From the NCBI GenBank assembly GCA_000151295.1, contig GG745337.1, positions 212,588 to 276,587 on the forward strand: a stretch of DNA of 64,000 nt, in the 5' to 3' direction. Shown here one piece after another: positions 54,539-64,000 of this stretch. The notes under the pieces were generated by a model, which was not told where the DNA came from, ran no database searches, and was given only the letters and a program-made list of their open reading frames with translations. The DNA is from Allomyces macrogynus ATCC 38327. Its lineage: Eukaryota > Blastocladiomycota > Blastocladiomycetes > Blastocladiales > Blastocladiaceae. Each line of letters opens with the position of its first letter. Position 1 is the stretch's first letter. The position numbers and the translations under genes are program-made.

Positions 54539-56425
54539 TCATCGCATACGGTAGAAATGGCACTGCGCCCACTCGACCGAGCCGGTCTTGCCCTCGCCCA
54601 ACAACCCTTCGAGCGTCGGCAAATCGACCACGACGCGCATCACGTCCTCGACACACTGCAAGCGCGCGGGCACGACGGGCGCCAGCGGAATCGGGTCGCC
54701 GAGAACATGCGCCCGGTCGCGCTTGGCGCGCCACGTCGCGACTTGCCGTGCGACGCGCTGCAGTGGCAGCGGCAAGTACTTGGCGTCCTTGAGGTAATTG
54801 ACCTCGGTGAACGTGACGTGTTCCAGCCGGATCGTGCCGGACCCCGCCGCCCACAGGCCAGCAAGCAGTAGCATGGCTTTCGCAAACAGCGGCGCGACCA
54901 GCGTCAGGTGAGCCAAAGTCGTGAACCGCGTGCGGAGGTCGCGCGCAACACCATGCAGATGTCGGCCGTAATGGACCGTCAGGGCGCGCCATTCCGGTTG
55001 GATGGCAAGCACGGGCAGCCACAACGCGTCGATCTCCACACTCCGCACGGCCGGGTGGGTCGTGATCATTTTGAGTAGGGACGGCGGCGGCAGGAAATCC
55101 GGGGTGTAAGTGCGGCAGTTGATGGTGGTGAGTTTGGGTGCACGCGCGAGGCAGTCGAGCATCGAATCCCATTCTTTGAAGTCGGGAGTCGTGGTGAAAA
55201 TGCCAGGGTCGGACGGAGGATCGGGGCCGTCGAGTTCGTCAAAATAGAATTGGATCGTGGTGAGCTCTTCAAAAATGACGATCCCCAGCTTGTCTTGCGC
55301 GATCGACAACGGGATAAACAGGGCCGCATGCGACACACTCATGCTGTCCTGGGTAAACTTGAGTGTTTGCACTTGCGACCGGCCGACAACGGATGGGACC
55401 GGTACGTCTGAGATGCGTAGGCTGTTCAGCTCCACAGTTCGGATCGATGGGTGAAACAGCGCTGCATAGACCACATCAGTCGTGATAAAGCGCGAGAAAC
55501 ACAACTCGAGCGTAGTCAGCCGCGTCGCAGTGGTGATCAGTTGGGCAAGGTGCTTCATGTTGGACGTGTCGAAACCAGCATCGTCGTCGTCGTCGTCGTC
55601 GCCCAGTGAAGAGGCAAGAACCGGCACCGCATTGTTCTCGAGGTTGCTCTGCGGCCCATGCTGCGCAATACGAAGTGCAAGCTTCGTCAAGGACGGAAAT
55701 GGCAGCGAGAGAAGCTGGGTATAAAAGAAGGAGGGCAATTGCCACGAAGACTCAGCCGAGGAATCGATGCGCAAGACCGTCAGGTTGGCAAGTTGTTCGG
55801 CCAGATGGTGCTCCAAGTACTCGCCAATGACCTCGGACTCGCACAGGTCAATGGTCACGTTCGACGTCGGGTACCCAGTAAACACGAGCGACAGCTCAGT
55901 AAGGTGCGGCATGAAGCGCAGGGCGCCGAGCCATGGCGTAGGGAATGGCAACTGCTCCTCGTGCTGGCGCACGTGCAACGTCACGGCGTGGGTGCACGTC
56001 CAATACGGATAGTTGAGCAGCGAATCAGTAGAATTGCGAGTGTCGGACGTCGGCCTCTGTGAGAGCAGGTCGAACAGATCGTGCTGCGACCATGCGCCTG
56101 TCACCCAGTCGCCATCGACCTTATCGAACAAAATCTCGAGCGTGACGTGGCGCCACATGGTGGGCATTGCCGCCATGAACAAGGCGCGGCATGTCGCCGC
56201 AAGCGCGTGCAGGTCCGGGTGGCAGAGGTGCGCTGGCGTCAACGTCGCGGCATCACACTTCTTGACGGCACCGAGCCTCACGTGGCGACCGACATGCTCA
56301 ACAATCAGCTCGATGATCTCGTGCGGAAGACTTTGAAGCGAGTGCCGGCCCGTAGGCGGCAATGGCGGCGGCGGCAACTTGGACATTTGATTTGACGACG
56401 ACGGCGCTCGAGATTTCGCGGCCAT
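54539..56425 (-). CDS. F-box / leucine-rich-repeat protein
   Basis: This is a single-exon protein of 628 residues. An F-box-like motif lies near the N-terminus (SLPHEIIELIVEHV...DLHALAATCRALFMAAMPTMWRHVTLE). About 450 residues follow with irregular leucine-rich repeats of the type seen in fungal F-box/LRR proteins (LTELSLVFTGYPT, LTTLELCFSRF, IRTVELNSLRISD, LTTINCRTYTPDF, VRSVEIDALWLP). Such proteins recruit substrates to SCF ubiquitin ligases through Skp1. An acidic run (DDDDDDD) sits in the middle. The frame extends a few codons upstream, but without an ATG; the first ATG at 56425 (MAAKSRAP) is used. The substrate is unknown. Confidence 0.75.
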   Translation of the reverse strand: MAAKSRAPSSSNQMSKLPPPPLPPTGRHSLQSLPHEIIELIVEHVGRHVRLGAVKKCDAATLTPAHLCHPDLHALAATCRALFMAAMPTMWRHVTLEILFDKVDGDWVTGAWSQHDLFDLLSQRPTSDTRNSTDSLLNYPYWTCTHAVTLHVRQHEEQLPFPTPWLGALRFMPHLTELSLVFTGYPTSNVTIDLCESEVIGEYLEHHLAEQLANLTVLRIDSSAESSWQLPSFFYTQLLSLPFPSLTKLALRIAQHGPQSNLENNAVPVLASSLGDDDDDDDAGFDTSNMKHLAQLITTATRLTTLELCFSRFITTDVVYAALFHPSIRTVELNSLRISDVPVPSVVGRSQVQTLKFTQDSMSVSHAALFIPLSIAQDKLGIVIFEELTTIQFYFDELDGPDPPSDPGIFTTTPDFKEWDSMLDCLARAPKLTTINCRTYTPDFLPPPSLLKMITTHPAVRSVEIDALWLPVLAIQPEWRALTVHYGRHLHGVARDLRTRFTTLAHLTLVAPLFAKAMLLLAGLWAAGSGTIRLEHVTFTEVNYLKDAKYLPLPLQRVARQVATWRAKRDRAHVLGDPIPLAPVVPARLQCVEDVMRVVVDLPTLEGLLGEGKTGSVEWAQCHFYRMR

Positions 56426-57175
56426 GTTGAATGAGTTCAATGGGGCCAACGCTAATCAACGGCAGGGGTTCTCTGCAGAACAGGAGCGAGAATGGCATTC
56501 CACGTCACTTGCGCGTGTTGCTGGTCGCGCCTCGTTGCCGACCGGTATTTCCTTGTGCTAGCAGCTGCTTGACCAAACCGCCCAGAATCTAACTCATGGG
56601 ACTCAAGAACCGATGCACAATGTGACCCCCTTTGATAATCGAGACTGAGCTCCCTGCATTGACTGCATTGATACGAGCGACAGGCGAGCCCAACAACCTC
56701 AACCACACAGTTGATTCGATGTAAGCAGTGAATCATGGATATGGCCCCTTGACATGGTGATTTTGCGAGTGGGGGCATCGTCCTGCGTGTTCCCCACCTT
56801 GTTTGAAATTGTGCCGTTGCCTCTGCTCCTGGCGCTGCCCCGAGCGTACATAAGGGGCCTGAAAGGGAACGTGCACGTCAACGCCTGACACTAAATCTAG
56901 AAGAACGGACCACTGCGCCGCGTAATTTGCAGTCATTGAGCCGCGGGGATCACGGCGCGCAAGGAGCTTGATCGTCGGTTGATGCGCTGCTTGCAGGCCT
57001 CAGCGAGCGCGGATCACTCTGCAAGCCGCCATAAAGTGGCCCCCGCGGCCACGACCCGGTTCTCCTTCTCTTCGTTGGACGTGCAACCGCACCGCATACA
57101 CGCCCATCCAGGACCAGCCTCTCGCGATCCCGCATCTGCACTTGTTCCCGCACCTGATCCGTAAGCACCGCAACC
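56426..57175. other. Divergent intergenic region (F-box / alcohol oxidase)
   Basis: No gene seen. Two TATA-like elements lie on the plus strand upstream of the oxidase: TACATAAG near 56848 and CCATAAAG near 57030. Confidence 0.45.
57030..57036 (+). promoter_or_regulatory. TATA-like element of the alcohol oxidase gene
   Basis: CCATAAAG lies about 145 nt upstream of the ATG at 57176. Confidence 0.3.
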
Positions 57176-59462
57176 ATGCCTCGCAGCGCCGACGATTTTC
57201 TGGCGCGCATGCTCGTGGGCGAAGTGCCACGCCCGCCGACCGAGCGCGAGCTCGCGGCGCTCGGTGCCGCACTCGACACGATCGTCGCGCCCGTGCCCGA
57301 CGCGCATGACGTGCCCGAGCCGCTGCGGTCGCTGCGCGGGACCGATGTCGTGCGGCCGGACGAGGCCCTCGAGCTGCTGCGCCAGCGCACGGGACCCGGC
57401 GCGTTCCGCAAGTTCATGATGCTGCTGTCGCTCCTGGCCAAGCCGAACGGGACCTGGCTCTTATCCGGCGGCAAGTTCAACAAGGCGTTCCCCGACATGT
57501 CGCTCGAGGAGCGCGTGCAGATGATGCTCAACTGCCAGAACGTGTGCATTTATGCTGAAAGCTCTTTGCCGCTTGGGATCGCATGTGCGCTCAAAATGCT
57601 AGCTCACTTGCTTCGGCTCGCGATCCCTAGTCGGCCAAGCTCCAGGACCGCACCATGTTTGTCCTGTTCAAGGGCATTGCCGATTTCTTGGTCTACTCGA
57701 ACCCGACTGGCCGCATGCCCGCGCAGCTCTACGACGTGCTCGGGTACCCGGGCCCGGACCCGGACCGTCCCAAGTCGCTGCCGTCGAACGCGGTCCCGCA
57801 CTTCCGGTTCATTGACGTCCCCGCGGCCGAGGCCAACCGCGCGATGCCGCTCACCATGAAGTTTGACGCTGTCGTTGTCGGATCCGGCGCCGGTGGCGGT
57901 GTCACGGCCGCGACGCTCGCGCGCGCCGGTATGCGCGTCGTGGTCCTCGAAAGGGGCCAGTGGCACAAGCCCGAAGACCTGCCGCTCAAGGAATTCGACA
58001 CGTTTGCGGCCATGTACGACCGCGGCGGCATGACCTCGTCCGAGGACGCGTCGATTTCGCTCCTCGCCGGGAACACGGTCGGTGGCGGCACGACCATCAA
58101 CTGGGCCGCGAGTCTGCGCCCGCAAGTCTACCTGCGCGACGAGTGGTCCAAGAAACACGGGCTGCCGTGGTTCGGGTCGGAGGGGTTCCAAAAGGCGATT
58201 GATGCCGTCTGCGACCGGCTCGGCGTCGGGAGCGCGGCGATCAAGCAAAACAGTACCAACTCGATCATTCTCGAAGGGTGCAAGAAGCTCGGCATGCACG
58301 CGGCCGAAATTCCGCAGAACACGCGTAACCAGCCGCATGAGTGCGGGTACTGTGGGATGGGCTGCTCGTACGTGTCTGACTTCTTTGTCGGTACTTTTCG
58401 CACAGATGAAGGTCTTGAACTGATTGCCCATCTCCTCCACTCACTAGGCGTGCCTTGAAGCAGAGCTCGGCGCTCACGTGGCTCGCCGACGCGACCAAGG
58501 ACGGCGCGCAAATCATCCAGTCGTGCCACGTCGATAAGATTCTCATGTCCGACGACAAGAAGGTGGCGCGCGGTGTGCAGGCGGTCGTGGGCCCCAACAA
58601 GATCCCAATCATCATCGAGGCCCCTACAGTCGTCGTCTCGGGTGGGTCGATCCACACGCCGGCACTGCTCCTGCGTTCCGGGCTCAAGAACCCGAACATC
58701 GGCCGCCACCTCGGCCTGCACCCGGTCTGTGTCGTGCTCGGGTACTACCACGAGTCGACCAAGCCCTACTCGGGCTCGATGATGACGGCGGTCAGTAATG
58801 CCGTCGAGAACCGCGACGGTAAGCACTACGGCGCCAAGATCGAAGCAACGACGCTGCACCCGGTTGTGCACGCGGCGCAGTCGGCGTGGGCGAACCCGGC
58901 CGACAACAAGCGTCAGCTCGCGCAGCTCGACCACGGCGCGTGCATGGTCGTGCTCACGCGTGACCGCGACCGCAACGCGCGCATCATCCTCGACGACGAC
59001 GGCTCGCCGGTCGTGCAGTTTGCTATTTCCGAGTTTGACGGCGCGAGTGCCGCCGAAGGGATGGCGCGTGCCGCGCAGATCCTGATCACAACGGGCGCGC
59101 ACACGGTCGTGACAGGCCAGCGTAACGTGCCGGCATTCAAGCCGCCGTCGACGGATATCGGCGACCCCAAGGCCGTTGCGTTCATTGACGAGATCCGTGC
59201 CAAGGGCGTGCATACGCTGCAGACAGGTCTCTTCTCGGCGCACCAGATGGGGACGGCGCGCATGGCCACGACGCCCGCGCGCGGTGTTACCAACCCGCGC
59301 GGTCAAGTGTGGGGCACGCAGGGCCTGTACGTGGCCGATGCCAGTCTGTTCCCGACGTCGTCGGGCGTGAACCCGATGATCACGGCCTACTCGGTCGCTT
59401 ACAGTGTCGCCCACTGGATTGTCGAGGACGTCAAGGGGAAGGACTCTGGGGCCAACATGTGA
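57176..59462 (+). CDS. FAO1: GMC oxidoreductase, long-chain fatty alcohol oxidase type
   Basis: The 707-residue flavoprotein has the N-terminal extension of fatty alcohol oxidases (about 195 residues, before the FAD domain). The FAD-binding GSGAGGG motif (206-212) sits in 'FDAVVVGSGAGGGV', followed by 'VVLERG', 'NTVGGGTTINWAASLRP' and 'HECGYCGMGCSY'. The C-terminal GMC block reads HQMGTARM...VADASLFPTSSGVNPMITAYSVA. Family reaction: oxidation of long-chain alcohols to aldehydes with O2, giving H2O2, in peroxisomes or ER. The catalytic His of the HQMG motif is present. Introns are at 57542-57630 (GTGTGC) and 58374-58447 (GTGTCT); the second was placed by phase. The exon sum is a multiple of three. 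The C-terminus (SGANM) is not a peroxisomal PTS1. Confidence 0.9.
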
Positions 59463-59847
59463 GCGGCGCGTTGCAATGGTGGCGGACACCGGCATATCTT
59501 GGCGAAATGGTGTCAGCAGGAAGGAATACATTCTCTCCTCATGATTTGGCGTTCCACGTCATGATTTCGCACTTTTGAGTCGCTTCGCCAAGACTGGCTC
59601 GACAGCAGGTCGGCGCCGGTCGGCGCGGGCTGGAGGCCTGGAAGTGACATGGAAATGATGAACGGCAACTCGTTTTCCAAGATTCATAGTCACGAAGATT
59701 GGCAATAAACACAGTTCATTCGTGCCGCTGATTCTCTCTCCCTGAGTCTGCCGTCTCCCATGAATTTTGCTTCCGTTGGATGATAGTTGTTTCCAATATG
59801 ACGCCTGTAACGGCTCTCAAAGCTTCTCGGAAAACACCAGCCGCCTA
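59463..59847. other. Intergenic region
   Basis: It contains an AATAAA at 59704-59709, about 240 nt after the oxidase stop. No gene seen. Confidence 0.45.
59704..59709 (+). terminator. Polyadenylation signal AATAAA (alcohol oxidase gene)
   Basis: Canonical hexamer downstream of the oxidase stop codon. Confidence 0.4.
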
Positions 59848-61289
59848 ATGCACCCTCCTTGCCTTCTTCTTCGTGCGGCCTTGCAGATCGTTTCAACAGC
59901 AGAAGCTGGCTGGCCGCAGGGCATGCTTGGAGCGACGCTCATGAGCCCGGGCCTCGTGTATCTGCCCAAGGAAAAGAAAGAATATATTTTTGGCGGTAAG
60001 CTTTGGGCCGACGGCAAGGCAAAGGACCGCATCACGGACGTGGCCGTCATCGATTTGAGCCAGTCGATCAAAAGCAACGACATCCAGAGCCCGGCCGTTT
60101 CGTCTGCGCCGTTCAAGTTGCCTCATCGGTCGTGGCGGCAGCCATTTCTCGTCACCGACAATGGCAATGGAGTCTATGAGACGCGGATCTACACTTAAGG
60201 CGACGAAGCGGACAGCTTTCGGACCATCTGGCGCATTCCCAATTTGCTCGACCCGAAAGCCGCTGCTGCTTCTGACCCGTCGTCATTTCCGTTGCCTGAA
60301 GTGTGTTTCCCTGCTTGGTCCACCGTTACCACGCCGCAGACTCCGAGCGAGCAACCTGCGGTATACTTTTTCGGCAACACAACTGCCAATGGGTCAATTG
60401 CGAGCAAAGCTGGGAATGACAAGCTCTACCAGTTCAAAAGGTACCTGCACCTCATCACCTTGACACTTGTTTCTCGCTCGTGAACGATTTCAGCTAATTG
60501 CCAATTCTTTCAAACAGGATGGTACTATTCCGGCTCCAGTCGAATCCAAACACGACCGCCCGGCAGCGGATGGGGTGTCAGGACCCAAGACGGAAAAAAG
60601 GTCGTGCTCATCAAGGGAACGAGGTCTGGACTTCCAATCCAATTGGGTCTGTTTGGATACCGGTCCGTTTTCGATGATATGTTCACTGGCGGTACATAAT
60701 CACTTGGTTCACGATCTCATCCCTTTGATCCTTCTTCAGCGTGACAGGGGACTAAACCAAGGACATTCAGACGCAGCAGCAGTCGCGTTCAAAACCAGCA
60801 CCCGGTCATTCGTGATTGTTTGTCGGTGGGTCAACTCAGGTCGAGTACTTTGACCTCGATTCGCCAACTCCCTCGGTGTCTGTGACGATCTCGGGAGATG
60901 GTCCACCAGAGTACAGTGGCGCGCTTTCCGTGTTTGTGCATGATTCGCACCTGTTCCTGGTGGGTAGAATCGTCGCGTCCAGCACCAGCAATGCCATCAC
61001 GCCCCTCAAAATTGCCCGGATCGACTCGGTCAGCGGCGGGAGCGCACTTGAGTTCACGTATGTGCCGACGTATGAGAGTGGGCTCACGACTGACGCTATT
61101 GTTGGAATTGTGGTGGCGGTCGTTGCCGTTTTGCTCGCCATTGCCGGTGTCATTTGCCTCCGCCGTCGCCGTCCGATGGCGGATCGGCCGTTGGACGAGC
61201 CACTGGACCCACGGCAGATCACCAATGTCCTTGTTTGTTTTCGATTAAACCAAGTTCAATCTCGTCAATGCATCGACCTCACTATTTGA
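59848..61289 (+). pseudogene. Beta-propeller (kelch-like) membrane protein, broken copy
   Basis: It begins with a signal-like peptide (MHPPCLLLRAALQ...AEA|GWPQG) and aligns with the neighbour at 62440 from GWPQG onward: 'LMSPGLVYLPKEKK', 'VAVIDLSQSI', 'APFKLP', 'VYFFGNTTANG', 'RPPGSGW'. It ends with 'VEYFDLDSPTPSV', 'SVFVHDSHLFLVG' and one membrane helix (AIVGIVVAVVAVLLAIAGVI) before basic residues. A TAA interrupts the frame at 60196-60198 (after RIYT), where the paralogue reads through. The splice from 60441 (GTACCT) to 'GWYYSGSS' does not keep frame with any nearby acceptor. Two independent breaks suggest a pseudogene. Confidence 0.65.
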
Positions 61290-62439
61290 AGCGTGGAAAA
61301 ACGCTATTCTAACTGTACGGCTCATGTTTCAGTGGGCAGTGCAAAGGTCAAAAATCAAAAAGTTGATGGTACTGCCTCCCACAACTTTGCTGTCTGCTGC
61401 TGTAAACAGCCGTTGCGAACTTCAGTCGCTACTTCGCTCCAATCAGTTGACGGTGACTTGTCAATGTGGGCCCATGAATCGCAGAATCAAAGAGGCGTCG
61501 GCGCGCTAGCAGCTGCGACACTTTCTTGTGGAACGGCATGTATTCCATCGTGTCGCTTTGATATCCCCCTCCCCTCAGTCAAAACAGAGCTGAAATCCAT
61601 AAGAGAGTACCAATCTTCCACGAGTAACATTATTTCCATTCAAAATTCAATTTTTGTCTGACCGCAAGCACTCAGGTCAAATTCGGACTTCCATCTTGGC
61701 TTGGTGCCAGGACTTCAACGCGGTAGCCATGCAGAAACGCGGCCTCACGCTGCCAGTCGCGTGTACCAGCTGTGTTGGACTGTCAGCGCAGATTCACAAC
61801 TTCATTTCCGACGCCGTCCTGCTCACGCTTAGGGCCCCACCAACCTGATCACGGGCTGTTCCGCTGTTGCAAGCGAGCCTGTGCTGACTATCGCGCTCTG
61901 AGGCCACATCACGGCCCCACGGTTATCGCCATGGCGCACTTTCAGCCACCCCTTGCTTGCAATGGGTAGGTGCGTCCGCCGGTTGCTTTACATCTTGACC
62001 TGCCCCCACACGCTCCCGCACGCTAAACAAGACCAGCAGACTACAGATATGCTTCCACGTCAAAATGAAGAACTCCGGGCATGGTGGAAGTGTTGAAAAG
62101 GGACCTCCCCAACTGACTTGGATGGGGATTTTGTCTTAACTCGGCAAAGCTGCTGAGCCTGCTCAGCCCGGTCTCAGCAAAGCAACATAAATAATGGAGC
62201 GCATCCTTCTTTCTCTTTTCTTCAGTCGTTGAAGCTCGCTCCGCTTGACTGACCCATTGCTCGCAACCAACAGCCTGGACAACAAGGTACCATCAATGAG
62301 TCGCTGGTCACTCTCAATCGCTTTTTGCCAATCAATGGCTGATTGCAATCTCTTGCTTTCCCTCTCAACCAGCTCCTCGACGATGGCGTTCACAGCGCCG
62401 TACTTGAGCGGCCGCCCAGCGATGGCGCTCTTTTGTGAA
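61290..62439. other. Intergenic region between the two beta-propeller genes
   Basis: No gene seen. The right end carries the promoter of the second copy. Confidence 0.4.
62185..62194 (+). promoter_or_regulatory. TATA-like element (ACATAAATAA)
   Basis: Lies about 250 nt upstream of the ATG at 62440, in a CAACATAAATAATGG context. Confidence 0.35.
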
Positions 62440-64000
62440 ATGGCGACAATCACGAAGCGCATCATGTTTCTTGTCGGCATTCTGTTTGCGTGTGTGAGCG
62501 TGGTCCAAGCAGGATGGCCGCAAGGCCACCAGCGTAAAAAGGCTCTGCTCTCTCCTGGTCTCATCCATCTGCCCAAGGAAAACAAGACGTTTGTGCTGGG
62601 CGGCCGCATTCGTCTTGATGCGACAACGACCGAGTACATTGACGATGTGGCCATGATCGACCTGAACCAAATCGTGACCAGCAACGACATTTCTGCCCAG
62701 GCAGTCTCGGTCGCACCCTTCAAGCTTCCCGAGGCTTCGTACCGCCACTCCACATTTGTGATTGATAATGGAAAGGGCGCCTATGATGCTTGGATCTTTG
62801 CCCCAGGCAACACGTCCGAGATTTGGCGCATTTTCGACCTGCAGAACCAGGCGACGATTGCACCGCAGCCGGTCAAGGAAAAAGTGTTTGCGTTTTTTCC
62901 AGCCTACATTTCGTCGTCGGATCCGCGGCCGAGCAACAGTGACACGTACTTTTTCGGAAACACAACGGCGAATGGGCAGGAGATCAGCACGATTGGGAAC
63001 GATACGCTTTGGCGTTTTAACAAGGTTGGCGCTTGAACGAAAGAAGGATGGCGGTGGCCAGAAACAAGAATGGTTCCGTGCGCTCACTCTTTACTCTTTC
63101 TCCTTCGGATCAATTAGCAGGGGCTCTCTCGCGTCACGTACAACTCGCAAATGCGGCCGCCCGGTCGCGGTTGGTCCAGTATGGTGCAGTCCGGATCGTC
63201 TCTTGTGCTGACTGGCTCTGGCCCGATTGGGAATGACATTTGGATGTTCAGCACCATATCGTGGACCTGGTCGCAGGTTCGTGATCGCTATTCTCTCCCC
63301 TCAGTTCTTCTTTCACGTTCTCGCACACTAATTATTGCAAATGACTTCATGTAGCGTGGAGCCAATTTGACAGTTGACAGGGCCGACCATGCCATGGTCT
63401 CGTATGACGGACCGGATAACTCGCGCTTTGTGATTGTCGTGGGCGGGTCTTCTGGCTCCATTATCGAATACTTTGACGCCGTCGATACGTCCAAAGATGC
63501 CATTGCTGGAACATTGACTGGCGATGGGACATCCACACTTCTTGGTGCCTCGTCGGTGTTCCTGCACGACTCTCACCTGTTCATTGTTGGTGGGTTGGTC
63601 AATGCGGACGGCGATGGTCAGCTTCTGAGCATCATCAAGATTACTCCGACTCGTATCGCCAATGGATTCGCGCTCAACTTTGCGTGGGTGCCAACGTATA
63701 CGCCAGCCGGCGTGCTGACCAACACCAACACTACTATGCCGCCCATTGTCGAAAAGACCAAGGGTATTGAACCGGGTACAATTGTGGGTCACCATTGGTG
63801 CAGTGGTGGTCATACTTCTCCTGGTTGTGGCCATACTTTTTGTTCGTCGCAGCAAGTCTGGTCATGAAAAACTGCCTCAATCCGTTCAAGTCGACATTGG
63901 CGGATCCACTCTCGCCGGATCGGAAGCAAACTGGTCGACGGCTGGTCGGGACGCAACTGGGCCACCGGGCAGCTTCGATCATCCCAACCCCGCCGGGAAT
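62440..64000 (+). CDS. Beta-propeller (kelch-like) type I membrane protein, 3' end outside window
   Basis: The protein has a signal peptide (MATITKRIMFLVGILFACVSVVQA|GWPQG) and several kelch-like blades: 'LSPGLIHLPKENKTFVLGG', 'GSSLVLTGSGPIGNDIWMF', 'SRFVIVVGGSSGSIIEYFD' and 'HLFIVGGLVNADG'. A membrane helix (GAVVVILLLVVAILFV) and a basic start of a cytosolic tail follow, with the window ending inside the tail. Introns are at 63025-63120 (or 63117, since both acceptors keep frame) and 63277-63354. At about 63786 the extracellular and membrane parts are in frames differing by one base, with no room for an intron. So either the sequence has an error or this copy is also broken. Likely a cell-surface protein; function unknown. 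Confidence 0.6.

Noticed and set aside
56425..56449. Extension of the F-box protein to 56449
   Set aside because: The upstream codon is TTG; the first ATG is at 56425.

Overview
This is a GC-rich eukaryotic nuclear contig with two N-filled assembly gaps (40476-40603 and 51626-51725). Genes are compact and have short introns, mostly 62-100 nt. Donors are mostly GTACG or GTGCG, branch points look like CTGAC, and TATA boxes lie 75-175 nt upstream of some starts. The gene set is fungal: a COMPASS Spp1/CFP1 subunit, the 2-oxodicarboxylate carrier, the Cbp3 chaperone, an SMP-domain lipid-transfer protein, ABCF3/GCN20 and a fungal-type long-chain alcohol oxidase. A MOK-type ciliary kinase and a CNBD2-like cyclic-nucleotide-binding protein point to a flagellated, zoosporic early-diverging fungus, most plausibly Blastocladiomycota. 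That placement is inference; no rRNA or tRNA marker was found.

Layout. 1-3.2 kb: the 5' part of an unrecognised gene leaving the window (-), and a small secreted-like protein (+). 3.9-9.2 kb: a sodium:solute symporter facing a three-domain chagasin-like protease inhibitor, followed by a second copy of the same pair in which the symporter is a pseudogene and the inhibitor is truncated. 10.4-11.1 kb: a B-lectin pseudogene. 12.2-22.4 kb: ABCF3, a TEX2/NVJ2-like protein, a short kinesin and an AIG1-like GTPase. 23.1-24.4 kb: a second lectin-family pseudogene. 24.8-31.8 kb: oligoribonuclease, 2-oxodicarboxylate carrier and CFP1/Spp1. 33.7-34.7 kb: a coiled-coil gene without a clear start. 35.9-38.0 kb: MOK kinase. 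39.5-41.2 kb: a Gln/Ala/Ser repeat protein. 42.3-42.8 kb: a large inverted repeat. 43.0-45.5 kb: a Rab18-like GTPase and Cbp3. 46.8-54.0 kb: a decayed and an intact copy of a two-domain cyclic-nucleotide-binding protein, with a LAMTOR1-like gene between them. 54.5-59.5 kb: an F-box/LRR protein and a GMC alcohol oxidase. 59.8-64.0 kb: two tandem beta-propeller membrane proteins, the first broken and the second running off the end.

The strongest theme is local duplication followed by decay: symporter/inhibitor, B-lectin, cyclic-nucleotide-binding and beta-propeller families each appear twice, and at least one copy of each is damaged. The accessory genes tend to have clear TATA boxes, while the housekeeping genes mostly do not. 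The least familiar contents are the multi-domain chagasin-like inhibitors with Met/Pro linkers and the VSxxQxQxQ repeat protein. Exon boundaries were placed by reading splice signals, frame and family similarity by eye; total exon lengths were checked for frame where possible.
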